DNA of 64,000 nt from VAZQ01 sp036557705 (GCA_036557705.1 DATBHB010000138.1:21229-85228); one strand, 5' to 3'; positions 30,008-39,951 are shown, numbered from the stretch's first letter. A program made the numbers and translations. Notes: generated by a model not told the origin, from the sequence alone.

Positions 30008-32179
30008 TCACTCCCCGCCGGCCGCTTCGCGGGTCTCGCGCTGCTCGGCGGCTTCCGCCCGCTGCTTGGCTTCGAGGTCCTCGCCGGTCTCCTGATCGAC
30101 GGCCTTCATCGAGAGCCGCACCTTGCCGCGATCGTCGAAGCCCAGGAGCTTGACTTTGACCTTGTCGCCTTCCTTGACGATGTCGGTGACCTTCTGCACC
30201 CGACGCGACGCCAGCTGGCTGATGTGCACCAAGCCGTCCTTGGCGCCGAAGAAGTTCACGAACGCGCCGAAATCCATCACCTTGACGACAGTGCCCTCGT
30301 AGATGTGGCCGACCTCGGGCTCCGAGGCAATCGATTTGATCCAGTTGATCGCTGCTTTCATGGCATCGGAATTCGCCGAGGCGACCTTGACGGTTCCGTC
30401 GTCGGAAATGTCCACCTTGGCGCCGGTTTTTTCCACAATTTCGCGGATCACCTTGCCGCCCGAGCCGATAACTTCCCGGATCTTGTCGGTCGGGATCGAG
30501 AAGACTTCGATTCGCGGCGCATGCTCGCCAAGCTCGGCGCGCGCGGTGGCAAGCGCCTTTGCCATCTCGCCGAGAATATGCAGCCGTCCCTCCCTGGCCT
30601 GGCTCAGCGCCACGCGCATGATTTCCTCGGTAATCCCGGCGATCTTGATATCCATCTGCAGCGAGGTGACGCCGTATTCGGTGCCCGCCACCTTGAAATC
30701 CATGTCGCCGAGATGGTCCTCGTCGCCAAGAATGTCGGAAAGGACTGCAAACCGTTGGTCTTCGAGGATGAGCCCCATGGCGATCCCGGCGGTCGGCCGC
30801 TTGAGCGGCACGCCGGCATCCATGAGGGCAAGCGACGTGCCGCACACAGTCGCCATCGACGAGGAGCCGTTCGACTCCGTAATCTCGGAAACCACGCGGA
30901 TCGTGTAGGGGAATTCGTGATGTGCGGGCAGCATCGGATGAATCGCGCGCCAAGCGAGCTTGCCGTGCCCGACCTCGCGGCGGCCGGGCGAACCGAGCCG
31001 ACCGGTCTCGCCGACCGAAAACGGCGGGAAATTGTAATGCAGCAGAAAAGTTTCCTTATATGTACCAGGCAGCGAGTCGACGTATTGCTCATCTTCGCCG
31101 GTACCCAGCGTCGCCACGACCAGCGCCTGCGTTTCGCCGCGGGTGAAGAGAGCCGATCCGTGCGCGCGCGGCAGCACGCCTACTTCAGAGACGATCGGGC
31201 GAACCGATTTGACGTCACGGCCATCGATGCGACGGCCGGTATCGAGAATATTCCAGCGCACGATCTTTGCTTCGAGTCCCTTGAAGACCTTGGCAATGTC
31301 CTCCTTGGAATGGACTGGATTCTCGGTGCCCTCAGGCGCGAAATGCGCGACGACCTTTTCCTTCGCGGCATCGACGGCTTTGTGCCGTTCCATTTTCTCG
31401 GGGATGTTGTAGGCGCTGCGCAGGTTTGGTTCGACCAGCCCGAGCATTTCGTTTTCAAGCGCCGACCTGTCCGCGGCTTCGAGTTCGCGCGGCTCGCGGG
31501 CGGCCTTCTCGGCGAGCCTGATGATGGCATCGATCACCGGCTGGAAGTGCCGGTGTCCGAACATCACGGCGCCAAGCATCACCTCTTCGCTGAGCTCTTT
31601 GGCTTCCGATTCCACCATCAGGACCGCGTCCTGTGTGCCGGCCACGACAAGGTCGAGCGCGCTCTCGGTCATTTCATCGAGCTGCGGATTGAGCACGTAT
31701 TCATTGTTGATGAAGCCGACGCGGGCGGCGCCGATCGGGCCCATGAAGGGAACGCCGGAGAGCGTCAGGGCCGCCGAGGCGGCAACCATCGCCAGGATAT
31801 CGGGATCGTTCTCAAGATCGTGCGAGAGCACCGTGACGATGATCTGCGTGTCGCAGCGCCATCCTTCCGCGAACAACGGCCGGATCGGGCGGTCGATAAG
31901 CCGCGAGACAAGGGTCTCCCGCTCCGTCGGACGGCCTTCGCGCTTGAAATAGCCGCCCGGTATGCGCCCGGCCGCATAGAATTTCTCGAAATAATTGCAG
32001 GTAAGCGGCAGGAAATCGATGCCTTCCTTCGGCTGTTTTCCAGCCACCACGGTTGCGAGCAGCTTGGTCTCGCCGTAGGTGGCCACAACCGCCCCATCGG
32101 CCTGGCGCGCGATCTTTCCGGTTTCAAGCGTCAGCTTGCGGCCACCCCAGTCCAGCTCAACTCGGTGAATGTGGAACAT
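30008..32179 (-). CDS. pnp: Polyribonucleotide nucleotidyltransferase (PNPase)
   Basis: 723 residues. Order: first RNase PH domain (MFHIHRVELDWGGRKLTLET; RLIDRPIRPLF), a helical linker, and a second RNase PH domain (MDAGVPLKRPTAGIAMGLI; ILGDEDHLGDMDFKVAGTE, whose Asp residues hold the catalytic metal). Then comes a KH domain (IREVIGSGGKVIREIVEKTG) and a C-terminal S1 domain (GAFVNFFGAKDGLVHISQLA). It is a trimeric 3'-5' phosphorolytic exoribonuclease in mRNA decay and a degradosome partner. It is the last gene of the rimP-to-pnp cluster, with a terminator-like hairpin between rpsO and pnp. Confidence 0.96.
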   Translation of the reverse strand: MFHIHRVELDWGGRKLTLETGKIARQADGAVVATYGETKLLATVVAGKQPKEGIDFLPLTCNYFEKFYAAGRIPGGYFKREGRPTERETLVSRLIDRPIRPLFAEGWRCDTQIIVTVLSHDLENDPDILAMVAASAALTLSGVPFMGPIGAARVGFINNEYVLNPQLDEMTESALDLVVAGTQDAVLMVESEAKELSEEVMLGAVMFGHRHFQPVIDAIIRLAEKAAREPRELEAADRSALENEMLGLVEPNLRSAYNIPEKMERHKAVDAAKEKVVAHFAPEGTENPVHSKEDIAKVFKGLEAKIVRWNILDTGRRIDGRDVKSVRPIVSEVGVLPRAHGSALFTRGETQALVVATLGTGEDEQYVDSLPGTYKETFLLHYNFPPFSVGETGRLGSPGRREVGHGKLAWRAIHPMLPAHHEFPYTIRVVSEITESNGSSSMATVCGTSLALMDAGVPLKRPTAGIAMGLILEDQRFAVLSDILGDEDHLGDMDFKVAGTEYGVTSLQMDIKIAGITEEIMRVALSQAREGRLHILGEMAKALATARAELGEHAPRIEVFSIPTDKIREVIGSGGKVIREIVEKTGAKVDISDDGTVKVASANSDAMKAAINWIKSIASEPEVGHIYEGTVVKVMDFGAFVNFFGAKDGLVHISQLASRRVQKVTDIVKEGDKVKVKLLGFDDRGKVRLSMKAVDQETGEDLEAKQRAEAAEQRETREAAGGE

Positions 32180-32396
32180 TGCGAATTTCTCTCATGGTTC
32201 TGTGGAAGCGAAAGCCATGAGCAAGACGGCGAGATGCTGATGCGCGGTGCGGCGCGCGCCAAACCAGCACCCGGCGATCCTGCCATGGCCCTCGGGCCTC
32301 CAACGAATGGACGGACGATCGTTCGCTCCGTCACGGAAATCGGCAGCAGTTTCGCTGCCGGATGAAACGGCGGATGAAATTGTGCACCCGCTTACG

Positions 32397-32422
32397 AAAA
32401 CGCGCGCGGGGGACCGCGCGCG
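32397..32422 (-). terminator. Intrinsic terminator between rpsO and pnp
   Basis: On the minus strand a 9-bp GC stem (CGCGCGCGG / CCGCGCGCG, loop of four) ends in TTTT, directly after the rpsO stop codon. A second 7-bp hairpin (CGGCAGC...GCTGCCG, 32341-32360) follows toward pnp. In E. coli a terminator and an RNase III-cleaved stem also lie in this interval, giving differential rpsO/pnp expression. Confidence 0.7.
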
Positions 32423-32428
32423 ATCAAC

Positions 32429-32698
32429 TCAGCGGCGTATCCCGAGCCGCTCGATCAACGACTTGTAACGCGATTGATCGGTCCGAGCGAGATAGTCGAG
32501 CAATTGGCGCCGCTGCGATACCAGCCTGAGCAGTCCGCGCCGGGAATGATTGTCCTTGACATGGCTCTTGAAGTGCTCGGTCAGATTGCTGATGCGCTCG
32601 GAAAGAACCGCTACTTGCACTTCCGGCGACCCCGTGTCGCCGGCCTTTGTTGCATATGTCTTGATCACTTCCGCCTTGCGTTCGGGCGTAATCGACAT
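32429..32698 (-). CDS. rpsO: 30S ribosomal protein S15
   Basis: 89 residues, the usual length. SITPERKAEVIKTYATKAGD, TGSPEVQVAVLSERISNLTE, HSRRGLLRLVSQRRQLLDYL and RYKSLIERLGIRR are all standard S15 motifs. It binds the 16S rRNA three-way junction early in 30S assembly and usually autoregulates its own translation. It lies upstream of pnp in the same direction. Confidence 0.97.
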   Translation of the reverse strand: MSITPERKAEVIKTYATKAGDTGSPEVQVAVLSERISNLTEHFKSHVKDNHSRRGLLRLVSQRRQLLDYLARTDQSRYKSLIERLGIRR

Positions 32699-32903
32699 CG
32701 GGTTTCCTTTTCTGTGGATTTACGCTCTGCTCTGCCGCGGCGCCGGGATGTCGTCCAGCATCGTGACCGTGCGATTACATCGCGCAAGGCGCAATATAGG
32801 AACCGCCCCCCGTGGGTCAAGCCGGATCATCGGCAACCCCCCCCAGGAGCAGCGGCAAGTTAGAGCACGTTTCGTGCGAATTTAAGCCGGCGCGGTGACT
32901 GTT

Positions 32904-33911
32904 TCATGATTGCTGCCCTTTCGGCGGAATGCCGGTCGCGGTGTTGAATACGCGGCGCGGGCGCAACTCGCCTTGCCCGGCGTCGGCCAGAGCAATGAGG
33001 GAGCCGTGAGTCGATACCGCGACCAGACCGTTCACCACGGGGGCATCGCGGCCGCGCAACAGTACCGCCTGACCTCGCGTAAGCCGCGCGGCTTCGGCTC
33101 GGCTTACGCTGAGCGCCGGTAACCCGTGCAGACCGACGGCGACCGGTCTGAGGAGCGAAGCCAGAGCGGCTCCCCCTTCGGCCGCGGCCGCCGCCAATTG
33201 GTCGAGACCGATCGCATCCGCCGCCTGGAACGGTCCAACCGCAGTCCGCCGTAATGCGCAGACATGCCCCAGACAGCCAAGGGCGCGGCCGAGATCGCGA
33301 GCGAGCGAACGCACATAGGTCCCCTTGCCGCATTCGGCTACGAGGAGCGCGTGATCCGGGTCCGGCGTCGCGGTCAACTCCAGGCGATAAATTTCAACGG
33401 AACGCGGCGCCAATTCCACGAATTCACCATCGCGCGCGAGATCATAGGCGCGCTCACCCTCGATCTTGATGGCCGAAAAGCGGGGCGGGACCTGCGCAAT
33501 CGTGCCGGTAAAGTGCGGAAGCTCCGCCCTGATCGCTTCGGGAGCCGGCCGGGCCGCGGCAGTCGCCACCACCTGGCCCTCGGCATCGTCGGTGTCGCGC
33601 TCCTCGCCCCAGCGCACGGTGAATTGATAAACTTTGCGGCCTTCCATCACGAAGGCCACGGTTTTGGTCGCCTCTCCAAGCGCGATCGGCAGACAGCCCG
33701 AAGCCAACGGATCGAGCGTGCCGGCATGACCGACGCGGCGCGCCTGCAACAGCCGCTTCACGACGCTTACCGCGTGCGTGGACGTCATCCCGATCGGCTT
33801 GTCGAGCACGAGCCAGCCATGAACGTCGCGCTTGTCGCGCCGCCGCTGCCGATTGGCAGCGGCGGCGGAGGACGGCGCGAGCGCAGTTGCACTCGGCATA
33901 CGGCTATTCAT
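32904..33911 (-). CDS. truB: tRNA pseudouridine-55 synthase TruB
   Basis: 335 residues from ATG 33911, overlapping the rbfA stop (ATGAATAG). Motifs: GWLVLDKPIGMTSTHAVSVV, the catalytic Asp in RRVGHAGTLDPLASG, RWGEERDTDDAEG, and GTYVRSLARDLGRALGCLGH. It converts U55 of the T-loop to pseudouridine in nearly all tRNAs. The N-terminus is extended by ~28 Ala/Arg-rich residues over the E. coli protein. The longer upstream frame is antisense read-through of rbfA and is rejected. Confidence 0.95.
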   Translation of the reverse strand: MNSRMPSATALAPSSAAAANRQRRRDKRDVHGWLVLDKPIGMTSTHAVSVVKRLLQARRVGHAGTLDPLASGCLPIALGEATKTVAFVMEGRKVYQFTVRWGEERDTDDAEGQVVATAAARPAPEAIRAELPHFTGTIAQVPPRFSAIKIEGERAYDLARDGEFVELAPRSVEIYRLELTATPDPDHALLVAECGKGTYVRSLARDLGRALGCLGHVCALRRTAVGPFQAADAIGLDQLAAAAAEGGAALASLLRPVAVGLHGLPALSVSRAEAARLTRGQAVLLRGRDAPVVNGLVAVSTHGSLIALADAGQGELRPRRVFNTATGIPPKGQQS

Positions 33912-34320
33912 CACCGGGGGACTTTTTTTCCAGGTCTCTGCGGACTTGCGGAGTCCGCAGAAGCTTTTCGATTCGCTCAGCTTCGTCGAACCGCTCGTCA
34001 ATGCGAAAACGGATCTCCGGCGCAAACTTGAGATTGACGGTGCGCGCAATCTCGCCGCGCAGGAATCTCCTGTTGCGGTCGAGGGCCGCGATCACCTCGG
34101 TCTGATCGAGCCCGCCAAGCGGCATCACGTAGATCGTCGCCAGGCGCAGATCCGCACTCATGCGCACCTCCGGAACGGTGGTCATATGGCCTTCGAGAAC
34201 CGGGTCATGCACCGCTCCGCGAGCCAGCATTTCTGCGAGCGCATGACGGATAAGTTCGCCGACCCGCAGCTGGCGCTGCGATGGGCCGGAGCGAAGTCTT
34301 TCGCGCCGTATAGCCATCAT
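33904..34320 (-). CDS. rbfA: 30S ribosome-binding factor RbfA
   Basis: 138 residues with the KH-like fold: SQRQLRVGELIRHALAEMLA, VRMSADLRLATIYVMPLGG and APEIRFRIDERFDEAERIEK. It binds immature 30S subunits near helix 1 of 16S rRNA and is needed at low temperature. It lies between infB and truB, overlapping truB by 8 bases. The conserved Ala-x-Gly of the family's kink reads as DLRLATIY. Confidence 0.94.
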   Translation of the reverse strand: MMAIRRERLRSGPSQRQLRVGELIRHALAEMLARGAVHDPVLEGHMTTVPEVRMSADLRLATIYVMPLGGLDQTEVIAALDRNRRFLRGEIARTVNLKFAPEIRFRIDERFDEAERIEKLLRTPQVRRDLEKKSPGDE

Positions 34321-34339
34321 CGTAACCGGCTCAGAGTAG

Positions 34340-36925
34340 CTACAGACTGCGCTGAATCTGCTCCACCCGGTAGCACTCGATCACGTCGCCTGCCTTCATG
34401 TCCTGATAATTCTCGAAGGCCATGCCGCACTCCTGACCGACGACGACTTCCCTGGCGTCATCCTTGAAGCGCTTGAGCTGCGAGAGCTTGCCTTCGTGAA
34501 CCACGACGTTGTCCCGGATCAGACGCACGTTCGCTCCGCGCTCGACCGTCCCCTCGGTCACCCGGCAGCCGGCGACGTTGCCGACCTTGGAGACCTTGAA
34601 GATTTCGAGCACGAGCGCATTGCCGAGCGTCGTCTCACGCAGCGTCGGAGCCAGCAGGCCCGACATCGCCTTCTTCACGTCATCCACGAGATTGTAGATG
34701 ATGTTGTAATAGCGAATCTCGATTCCCGCCCGTTCTGCGGCCTCGCGGGCTTCCTTGTTGGCGCGCACGTTGAAGCCGATAATGGCGGCGTTCGAAGTCT
34801 CGGCCAGACGCACATCCGATTCCGTAATGGCGCCGACGCCGGCCATGAGTACCCGTACCGCGACTTCTGCGGTGCCGAGTTTCTCAAGAGATCCAGTAAT
34901 CGCCTCGATTGAACCCTGCACGTCACCCTTGATGAGGAGGGGGAATTCCTTGCGGCCGGCGGTCTTGACCTGCGCCATCATCTGTTCGAGTGAGCCGCGC
35001 ATGCCGCTCGCCCGTGCCGCCGACTTCTCCCGCTTCTGCCGCGCCCGATAGTCGGTGATCTCACGCGCGCGAGCTTCGCTCGCCACCACGGCCAGCCGGT
35101 CGCCGGCCTCGGGCGTGCCGTTGAAGCCGAGCACCTCGACGGGCATCGATGGGCCGGCCGCGATAACCGGAAGCCCGGTATCGGAGACCAGCGCGCGCAC
35201 GCGGCCCCATTCGGCGCCGGCCAGAACGATGTCGCCTGGCCGCAGCGTGCCGCGCTGGACCAGCACGGTCGCGACCGGGCCGCGGCCGCGGTCGAGTTTG
35301 GCTTCAATCACCGTTCCCTCGGCGGCCCGGTTCGGATTGGCCTTGAGTTCGAGAATCTCTGCTTGCAGGCCGATGGTTTCCAAGAGACGCTCGAGATTGA
35401 GCTTCTTGGTCGCCGAGACTTCGACGTCGAGCACCTCGCCGCCGAGAGATTCGACCTGCACTTCATGCTGCAGCAGTTCCGTGCGCACGCGCTCAGGCTT
35501 CGCATCCGGCTTGTCGATCTTGTTGATCGCCACGATCATCGGGACGTTTGCTGCCTTGGCGTGCGAAATGGCCTCAACCGTTTGCGGCATGACGCCGTCG
35601 TCCGCCGCCACAACGAGCACGACAATATCGGTGACCTTGGCGCCGCGGGCACGCATTGCGGTGAACGCCGCATGGCCTGGAGTATCGATGAACGTAATCT
35701 TGCCGTGCGAGGGCGAGGTGACTTGATAGGCGCCGATATGCTGAGTGATGCCGCCCGCCTCGCCGGCCGCCACTTCGGTGGACCGAATAGCGTCGAGCAG
35801 CGAGGTCTTGCCGTGGTCGACATGCCCCATGATGGTCACGACCGGCGGTCGCGGCACCAGCGTGGCGGGATCGTCGGCGGTATCGAACAGCCCTTCCTCG
35901 ACATCGGATTCGGCGACACGCTTGACAGTGTGCCCCAGCTCCTCGGCGAGCAATTGAGCAGTATCCGCGTCGATGACATCCGTGATCTTGTGCATCTGCC
36001 CCTGCTTCATCAGCATCGCGATCACGGCTCTCGCCGGCTCGGCCATGCGGTTGGCGAGTTCCTGGATGGTGATGAATTCGGGAATCGTGACCTCGCGGAC
36101 GAGCTTTTCCTTCGCCTCGCTGCCGCTCTGATCCTTCATTCGCCGCTTGGTCCTGCGGACGAATGAAGCTTTCGAGTGCTCGCGCACTTCATCGGCATTA
36201 AGGGCGGTCACCAGCGTCAGCCGCGGTCGGCGCTTCTCCGCCCCTCCGGTCCGCGCCTTCGGCGCTGTTGCCGGTCGAGCCGAGCCCGGGCGGCGTGGCC
36301 GCGGGGCTTCCTCTTCCTCAATTTCGCTGACCTGGGTGCGGGCCAATATCCCTGCCTTGGGTCTGGCCTCCTCTTCGCCGAAGCGCTTCTTGGCCTCCTG
36401 CTCGGCCTTGCGCTTGGCTTCCTCATCGTGGCGGCGACGCTCGTCCTCCTCACGTTTGCGAGCCTCCGCAGCCTCACGGTCCGCGCGCTCAAGGGCTTCC
36501 CGCTGCTGACGCAGGCGCGCTTCCTCCTCGGCGATCTTGCGTTCCTCGGTTTCGCGCAAGCGCGCGTCGGCAAGCGCATGTACCCGCGCCTTCTGCTCTT
36601 CCTCGGTGAGGCTGCGCAGCACGACGCCCGATGGTTTTGCCGCAGCGCTCGATGCCGCCGCAGCGGTCGCACGAGCCGCCACAGACCCGGCTTTGGAAAC
36701 AGGGGTTCCCCGTTTTGCCGCTGCTTGCTCAGGTGCGGGCGCTTCGGCCTTGGCCTTGGGGGCGGTACGATTTCGCACTTTCTCAACCACGACGGTCTTG
36801 GTGCGGCCGTGGCTGAAGCTCTGCTTCACCATGCCGTGCTCGATGCCGCGGCCTTTCAGCGACAGCGTCTTCGTCGGGGTGACGCTCAGTTTCTTTTCCG
36901 CAGTCTTTTCGGTCGTCTCAACCAT
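34340..36925 (-). CDS. infB: Translation initiation factor IF-2
   Basis: 861 residues. A long, low-complexity, Ala/Glu/Arg-rich N-terminal region (~1-300, including an EAKRKAEQEAKKRFGEEEAR coiled coil) precedes the IF2_N and G domains. G1 is IMGHVDHGKTSLL, G3 DTPGHAAF, G4 NKID, and further domains II-IV end in the fMet-tRNA-binding C-terminus. It delivers fMet-tRNA to the 30S subunit and promotes 50S joining. The long N-terminal extension is usual for Alphaproteobacteria. It is 4 bases from the YlxR gene. Confidence 0.97.
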   Translation of the reverse strand: MVETTEKTAEKKLSVTPTKTLSLKGRGIEHGMVKQSFSHGRTKTVVVEKVRNRTAPKAKAEAPAPEQAAAKRGTPVSKAGSVAARATAAAASSAAAKPSGVVLRSLTEEEQKARVHALADARLRETEERKIAEEEARLRQQREALERADREAAEARKREEDERRRHDEEAKRKAEQEAKKRFGEEEARPKAGILARTQVSEIEEEEAPRPRRPGSARPATAPKARTGGAEKRRPRLTLVTALNADEVREHSKASFVRRTKRRMKDQSGSEAKEKLVREVTIPEFITIQELANRMAEPARAVIAMLMKQGQMHKITDVIDADTAQLLAEELGHTVKRVAESDVEEGLFDTADDPATLVPRPPVVTIMGHVDHGKTSLLDAIRSTEVAAGEAGGITQHIGAYQVTSPSHGKITFIDTPGHAAFTAMRARGAKVTDIVVLVVAADDGVMPQTVEAISHAKAANVPMIVAINKIDKPDAKPERVRTELLQHEVQVESLGGEVLDVEVSATKKLNLERLLETIGLQAEILELKANPNRAAEGTVIEAKLDRGRGPVATVLVQRGTLRPGDIVLAGAEWGRVRALVSDTGLPVIAAGPSMPVEVLGFNGTPEAGDRLAVVASEARAREITDYRARQKREKSAARASGMRGSLEQMMAQVKTAGRKEFPLLIKGDVQGSIEAITGSLEKLGTAEVAVRVLMAGVGAITESDVRLAETSNAAIIGFNVRANKEAREAAERAGIEIRYYNIIYNLVDDVKKAMSGLLAPTLRETTLGNALVLEIFKVSKVGNVAGCRVTEGTVERGANVRLIRDNVVVHEGKLSQLKRFKDDAREVVVGQECGMAFENYQDMKAGDVIECYRVEQIQRSL

Positions 36926-36929
36926 TCCG

Positions 36930-37631
36930 TTACCAATTCTTCGCGCTTCGAACGCGCTTGCTCATCACGCCCCGCTCCTGTTTAGCCTCGGTGCGAAACC
37001 GATCGAGACGCGCCGCACGCGCCAGGAATGTCTCGCTCTCGGGGCCGGCAAGCAGGGCTGCATGTACCACATTTGGCCGGCCCAATGCCAAATCCAATCG
37101 ACTCGAGGCAAACGCCTCGACGACCGCAACATCCCGGCCGGGCCAGCGCCGCCGGAACGCTTCCCTGAGATGCCGGGCAGCGTCCGCTGCTGCCTCTCGC
37201 GCATGCAGAATGGCGAGAAGGGGCTCCCGCGCAATCGCCGCTTCAACCCTGGCAGCGCCGGTGATCACCTTGGCGGCCTTGTGCGCGATCGAAAGGGCAT
37301 CGAGGGCCGCCTGCTCCATCAATCGCTCGACGCAATCGATGAGATCAGGCGGTACGCGCACCTCACGCTTGAAGCTGCGCGCAAAGATCTTCCGAGCAAC
37401 AGCGGCGCGGAGCGCCTGCCGCGTGCCCGTGATCCAGATACCGCGGCCGGGAAGCCGTCGTCTAAGGTCGGGGACAACGCTGCCGTCCGGGCCGAGTACG
37501 AAACGGATCATCGCCGTGACCGGCGCCGTCGTGCCGGCTACCGCGCAGAACCGCTCCGCGCCCGCCTTATGGCGGGGTCCCTGGTCGAGGCCATTCTCGT
37601 CAAGTCGTGCCAACAAGTGCGGCTCCGTCAA
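36930..37631 (-). CDS. RNA-binding protein with YlxR (DUF448) and L7Ae-like domains
   Basis: 233 residues. The N-terminal ~90 residues form the YlxR domain (MIRFVLGPDGSVVPDLRRRL with PGRGIWI). The following ~90 residues look L7Ae/L30e-like (LDALSIAHKAAKVITGAARV). The C-terminal tail is basic (RFRTEAKQERGVMSKRVRSA). In Bacteria, YlxR sits between nusA and infB and binds RNA, recently linked to RNase P or to DNA-binding regulation. This Rhizobiales protein fuses the two domains that B. subtilis keeps in separate genes (ylxR, ylxQ). It overlaps nusA by 4 bases (ATGA). Confidence 0.85.
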   Translation of the reverse strand: MTEPHLLARLDENGLDQGPRHKAGAERFCAVAGTTAPVTAMIRFVLGPDGSVVPDLRRRLPGRGIWITGTRQALRAAVARKIFARSFKREVRVPPDLIDCVERLMEQAALDALSIAHKAAKVITGAARVEAAIAREPLLAILHAREAAADAARHLREAFRRRWPGRDVAVVEAFASSRLDLALGRPNVVHAALLAGPESETFLARAARLDRFRTEAKQERGVMSKRVRSAKNW

Positions 37632-39232
37632 GAATGCGCCTGCGTGGGCTCGGCAGCGGCCGCTTCGGCCGGAGGCACCAAGTCCTCCGCATTGATCCAG
37701 CCGGCCTTGAGGCGGGCCTGCATGATCAGGTTTTCCGCGTCCTCACGCGACAGGTTGAAATCGCTGAGAAGACCTTGGTGCTCGACGGTTTCGCCGTCCT
37801 TGCGCTCGCTCCAGCCGATCAGATCGTCAGTGGCGCAGCCAGCCAGATCCTCCACTGTCTTGACTCCGTCCTGACCAAGCATGACCAGCATCTTCGTGGT
37901 GACGCCGGGCACATCCTTGAGCTCGTCCTCGACTCCGAGCTCTTTGCGCTCGGCATCGAGTTCAGCCTCCTGCCTGGCCAGATACTCACCGGCGCGCGAC
38001 TGCAATTCGCGCGCGGTGTCTTCGTCGAAGCCTTCGATCGCGGCGATCTCTTTTTCGTCTACTGCCATAAGATCCTCGACTGAGGAGAAACCTTCGGATG
38101 CAAGCAGCTGGCCCACCACCTCGTCGACGTTGAGCGCCTCGACGAAAAGCCTGGTCCGCTTTTCGAACTCCGCCTGCCGGTGTTCGGATTCCTCCTGCTC
38201 GGTAACGATGTCGATATCCCAACCGGTGAGCTGGGAGGCGAGGCGCACGTTCTGGCCGCGCCGCCCGATCGCAAGGGAGAGCTGCTGATCGGGCACAACG
38301 ACTTCCATGCGATGTCGTTCCTCGTCGAGCACGACCTTCGCCACTTCGGCGGGGGCGAGCGCATTGACTACGAAGTTCGCCGGATCGGCCGTCCAAGGAA
38401 TGATATCGATCTTCTCACCCTGAAGTTCGTTGACGACGGCCTGCACGCGGGAGCCGCGCATCCCGACGCAGGCCCCGACCGGATCGACGGATGAGTCGCG
38501 CGAGATCACTGCAATCTTCGCTCGCGAGCCGGGGTCGCGCGCCACAGCTTTGACTTCGACAATGCCATCGTAGATCTCAGGGACCTCTTGCGCGAACAAT
38601 TTCGCCATGAATTGCGGATGCGTCCGCGAGAGGAAAATCTGCGGGCCTCGCGCCTCGCGGCGGACATCATAGATAAAGGCGCGGATGCGGTCGCCGTTAC
38701 GGAACGTCTCCCGCGGCAGCATCTCGTCGCGACGCACGATCGCCTCGCCGCGGCCGAGGTCGACCACCACGTTTCCGTACTCTACTCGCTTCACGATGCC
38801 GTTAACGATGTCGCCGATACGGTCCTTGTATTCCTGATACTGCCGGTCGCGTTCGGCTTCGCGCACTTTCTGCACGATCACCTGCTTGGCCGACTGGGCA
38901 GCGATACGTCCATATTCAAGCGGCGGCAGCGCTTCGGCGATGTAGTCGCCGACCTGCGCGGCGGGATTGCGCTGCTTGGCGCCAGCAAGCGAGATTTGGG
39001 TCGCATCGTTTTCGACCGTGTCGACCACCAGCAGCAGTCGCGAAAGCCGCATCTCGCCGGTTTTCGGATTGATCTCGGCACGAACCTCGGTTTCGCTTCC
39101 ATAGCGCGAGCGCGCCGCTTTCTGGATCGCATCCTCCATGGCGGCGATCACGATTCCGCGGTCGATTGCCTTTTCGCGAGCCACCGCGTCTGCAATCTGC
39201 AGCAGTTCAAGCCGATTGGCGCTGACCGCCAT
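37628..39232 (-). CDS. nusA: Transcription termination/antitermination factor NusA
   Basis: 534 residues from ATG 39232; an in-frame extension to 39328 overlaps rimP and is rejected. N-terminal RNAP-binding domain (NRLELLQIADAVAREKAIDR), S1 (YEYKDRIGDIVNGIVKRVEY region), KH1 and KH2 (SVDPVGACVGMRGSRVQAVV; SLAIGRRGQNVRLASQLTGW) and acidic C-terminal helix-hairpin-helix repeats (IAAIEGFDEDTARELQSRAG). It modulates pausing, termination and antitermination. It follows rimP by two bases, as in most Bacteria. Confidence 0.96.
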   Translation of the reverse strand: MAVSANRLELLQIADAVAREKAIDRGIVIAAMEDAIQKAARSRYGSETEVRAEINPKTGEMRLSRLLLVVDTVENDATQISLAGAKQRNPAAQVGDYIAEALPPLEYGRIAAQSAKQVIVQKVREAERDRQYQEYKDRIGDIVNGIVKRVEYGNVVVDLGRGEAIVRRDEMLPRETFRNGDRIRAFIYDVRREARGPQIFLSRTHPQFMAKLFAQEVPEIYDGIVEVKAVARDPGSRAKIAVISRDSSVDPVGACVGMRGSRVQAVVNELQGEKIDIIPWTADPANFVVNALAPAEVAKVVLDEERHRMEVVVPDQQLSLAIGRRGQNVRLASQLTGWDIDIVTEQEESEHRQAEFEKRTRLFVEALNVDEVVGQLLASEGFSSVEDLMAVDEKEIAAIEGFDEDTARELQSRAGEYLARQEAELDAERKELGVEDELKDVPGVTTKMLVMLGQDGVKTVEDLAGCATDDLIGWSERKDGETVEHQGLLSDFNLSREDAENLIMQARLKAGWINAEDLVPPAEAAAAEPTQAHS

Positions 39233-39234
39233 TG

Positions 39235-39951
39235 TCAATCTCCTTCGTGCTGAGCCGGGGGCCTGTCGGCGCCATTCGGCCGAAAATCTGGGGCAGCAGC
39301 CCCCCGATTGCGGCGCGTGTCGCGCCACGGTTTGGCTTTGCGTCCAGTGGCGTTCTCCGCCCTGCCAGCATCGCCTTCGCGCTCTGCACGCTCAACCGCT
39401 TTGCCACGTTTGAGCGCTTCCGCGATCAGAGCGTCGCTAAGCGTGAGCTTGGCCTCGGCCATATCCTCGATCGGCAGCAGCATCTCCGCATTCTCACCTG
39501 GAGCGGCGTCCTCGCGGTGAATGCGAGCCGCATCCCCCTCGATCCCGAGGAGGACGCCGCGAAAGCGCCGCCTGCCGTCCACCGCCCTCGCCATTTCGAC
39601 CTTGATCCGCTGCCCACAATAGCGCTCGAAATCCGAGCGCCGGACCAGCGGGCGGTCCAGCCCGGGCGACGATATTTCCAGGCGATACGCGCGCTCGATG
39701 GGGTCAGCCACATCGAGAACCGGCGACAGAGCGCGCGACACTCTCTCACAATCCTCAATCGTCATCGTGCCGTCCGGACGCTCCGCCATTATTTGAACGG
39801 TGCAGCCGGACAGAGCCGAAACCTTCACGCGCACGAGGCGCAGACCCAGGCCTGCGATAACCGGCTCTGCGATCGCGGCAATACGTGCAGCCACGCCTTG
39901 CTCAATAAGCACGCGCGCATCGCTGTGTTCAGAACTGCTCGTTTCAGCCAT
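39235..39951 (-). CDS. rimP: Ribosome maturation factor RimP
   Basis: 238 residues. Domain 1: RIAAIAEPVIAGLGLRLVRV, IEDCERVSRALSPVLDVAD and YRLEISSPGLDRPL, the family signature. Domain 2 is an Sm-like barrel (FRGVLLGIEGDAARIH). A basic, Arg/Ala-rich C-terminal tail of ~55 residues follows (KAKPWRDTRRNRGAAAPDF) that E. coli RimP lacks. It assists 30S maturation. First gene of the operon, with its own promoter-attenuator leader at 40054-40169. Confidence 0.93.
   Translation of the reverse strand: MAETSSSEHSDARVLIEQGVAARIAAIAEPVIAGLGLRLVRVKVSALSGCTVQIMAERPDGTMTIEDCERVSRALSPVLDVADPIERAYRLEISSPGLDRPLVRRSDFERYCGQRIKVEMARAVDGRRRFRGVLLGIEGDAARIHREDAAPGENAEMLLPIEDMAEAKLTLSDALIAEALKRGKAVERAEREGDAGRAENATGRKAKPWRDTRRNRGAAAPDFRPNGADRPPAQHEGD

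Noticed and set aside
30224..32365. 713-residue frame on the plus strand
   Set aside because: It is antisense to pnp and the rpsO leader, has no known family, and its composition is that of a reverse reading of a GC-rich gene.
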